A program made the position numbers and the translations under genes. Shown here in pieces: positions 4,721 to 5,661 of a DNA stretch of 5,661 bases (its first letter is position 1; every line of letters starts with the position of its first letter). The notes beneath the pieces were generated by a model. The model made no database searches, was not told the origin of the DNA, and saw only the letters and a program-made list of their open reading frames with translations. The DNA comes from CAZDHT01 sp964505325 (lineage in GTDB: Bacteria > Planctomycetota > PUPC01), in the NCBI GenBank assembly GCA_964505325.1, contig CAZDHT010000305.1, positions 1 through 5,661 on the forward strand, written 5' to 3'.

Positions 4721-5661
4721 ATGGTTTTTTTTGAACAGCTTCACGAGCGCGCCCGCAAGTCCCCAAAGCTCGTCGTCCTGCCTGAACTGCCCATGGAACG
4801 CGTGAGACTCCTCGACGGCCCGATGGCTCGGGCCGCGGCGCGGGCGGAACGCGACGGCGCCGCCCGGATCGTTCCCCTCTCCGCGGAGATGATCGCGGAC
4901 TCCGGCAAGCTGGACGAGTTCGTCGACCGCTACATGGACGTCCGCGGCCTCGGCAAGGATCGCCGCCCCATGGTCGAGCGGCTCGTCAGTAAGCCGAACA
5001 TCTTCGCCGTCGGCATGGTCCGCCTCGGCTACGCCCACGGCATGATCTCCGGCAAGTACACACAGTCCTACAACGTCATGGCCGCCGTCAACGCCCTGAT
5101 GGAGCGGGAGCCCGGCCGGATCCCCTCGACGCTCTTCTTCTGCGAGCCGCCCGAAGACTATCCCGTGTTCCGGCTGCTCAGCGTGGCCGACGTGGTGGTG
5201 AATCCCTTCCCGGACGCCGAGCAGATCGCGTCGATCATTGAGACATCGTGCGAGACGTTTCAAACGCTGTCCGGGCTGGAGCCGCGCGCCGCCGTCCTGT
5301 CCTATTCAACCGGCACATCGGGCAAGGGCGACCTGGTCGACCGCATTCACGAAGCGGTTGCGGCGTACGGGAGGCGCGGGCGGGAGTGGTTCGTCTACGG
5401 CCCGTGCCAGTTTGACGCGGCGATCAATCCCGAGGTCGCGAAGAACAAGCGCGGCTGCCCGTTCACCGACGCGCCGGCCAACGTGATCATCGGCCCGACC
5501 CTGGACGTGGCGAACAATATCTACAAGGCCGTCCAGTGGCTCATCCCCGGCTGCAGGACAATGCTCTGCTCGCAGGGCGTCTCGCTGCCGGTCGACGATC
5601 TCTCGCGCGGCGACGACGAGCAGGCCATCTACAACGTCATCGCCGCCAACGTCGTCAAGGC
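4721..5661 (+). CDS. Phosphate acetyl/acyltransferase (PTA/PTB family, Pta-like), 3' end cut by window
   Basis: The frame is open from ATG 4721 through the window edge (313 complete codons); family members of this type are about 330 residues, so only a short piece is missing. The family interconverts acyl-CoA and acyl phosphate in the cytoplasm, as in the Pta-AckA acetate pathway. Motifs appear in order: VVLPELPMERV (18-28), AHGMISG (105-111), VNPFPDAEQ (160-168), LSYSTGTSGKG (193-203), QFDAAINPEVA (230-240), ANVIIGPTLDVANN (253-266) and LPVDDLSRG (289-297). Ser295-Arg296 match the Ser-Arg pair of Methanosarcina Pta. The position of its proposed base (Asp316, in the DDIV-type motif) is occupied by Ala302 within EQAIYN. 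It may therefore be a divergent or altered member, so I leave the symbol open. The start is set by AAGGAGG 11 bases upstream and by the perfect promoter. Confidence 0.9.
   Translation, partial: MVFFEQLHERARKSPKLVVLPELPMERVRLLDGPMARAAARAERDGAARIVPLSAEMIADSGKLDEFVDRYMDVRGLGKDRRPMVERLVSKPNIFAVGMVRLGYAHGMISGKYTQSYNVMAAVNALMEREPGRIPSTLFFCEPPEDYPVFRLLSVADVVVNPFPDAEQIASIIETSCETFQTLSGLEPRAAVLSYSTGTSGKGDLVDRIHEAVAAYGRRGREWFVYGPCQFDAAINPEVAKNKRGCPFTDAPANVIIGPTLDVANNIYKAVQWLIPGCRTMLCSQGVSLPVDDLSRGDDEQAIYNVIAANVVK

Noticed and set aside
4607..5263. 218-residue minus-strand frame opposite the Pta-like gene
   Set aside because: It is the reverse-strand shadow of a clear Pta-family protein; it has no family features of its own.

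Overview
This is a GC-rich bacterial window. It probably comes from a Planctomycetota-like or related uncultured lineage. I infer this from the clustering of a URO-D family gene with a SAM-methyltransferase relative, the large membrane-anchored AMMECR1 fusion, and the TTTGGG/TTGGGG-type sequence at the left edge. No taxonomic marker gene is present, so this is only a guess. The promoters are ordinary sigma70-like boxes and the Shine-Dalgarno sites are strong.

Layout. (1) Positions 1-422 hold a tRNA-Ile(GAT) gene with an encoded CCA end, followed immediately by a perfect 15-bp hairpin and then about 240 bases without a gene. That stretch ends in a good promoter. (2) Positions 423-1544 encode a complete URO-D/MtaA-type family protein. 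(3) Positions 1607-2203 hold a compact type II toxin-antitoxin module: a ribbon-helix-helix antitoxin and a MazF/PemK toxin, translationally overlapped, with a palindromic operator over the promoter. (4) Positions 2211-2273 are an orphan second copy of the last 20 codons and stop of a URO-D gene. A short ORF follows (2294-2659) that looks like a methyltransferase whose SAM-binding core has been removed in frame. (5) Positions 2663-4567 on the minus strand encode a 634-residue protein: an N-terminal membrane anchor, an AMMECR1 domain, and a C-terminal helical domain resembling an alpha/alpha toroid. (6) Positions 4721-5661 hold the 5' part of a phosphate acetyl/acyltransferase-like gene behind a consensus promoter. 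It is cut by the window edge.

The most interesting structure is the toxin-antitoxin module between two diverged copies of the same gene 3' end. The two 63-bp tails differ at nine bases. Eight of these are synonymous third-position changes and one gives V to I, so both tails evolved under coding selection. The weak similarity continues without gaps through the stop, the ribosome-binding site and the next start codon. This suggests that two uroD-methyltransferase pairs once stood in tandem and that the toxin-antitoxin module now occupies the place of the lost middle. The second item is the extracytoplasmic AMMECR1-helical fusion, an unusual arrangement for a domain usually seen as a stand-alone soluble protein. 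The third is that the Pta-like protein appears to lack the aspartate proposed as catalytic base.
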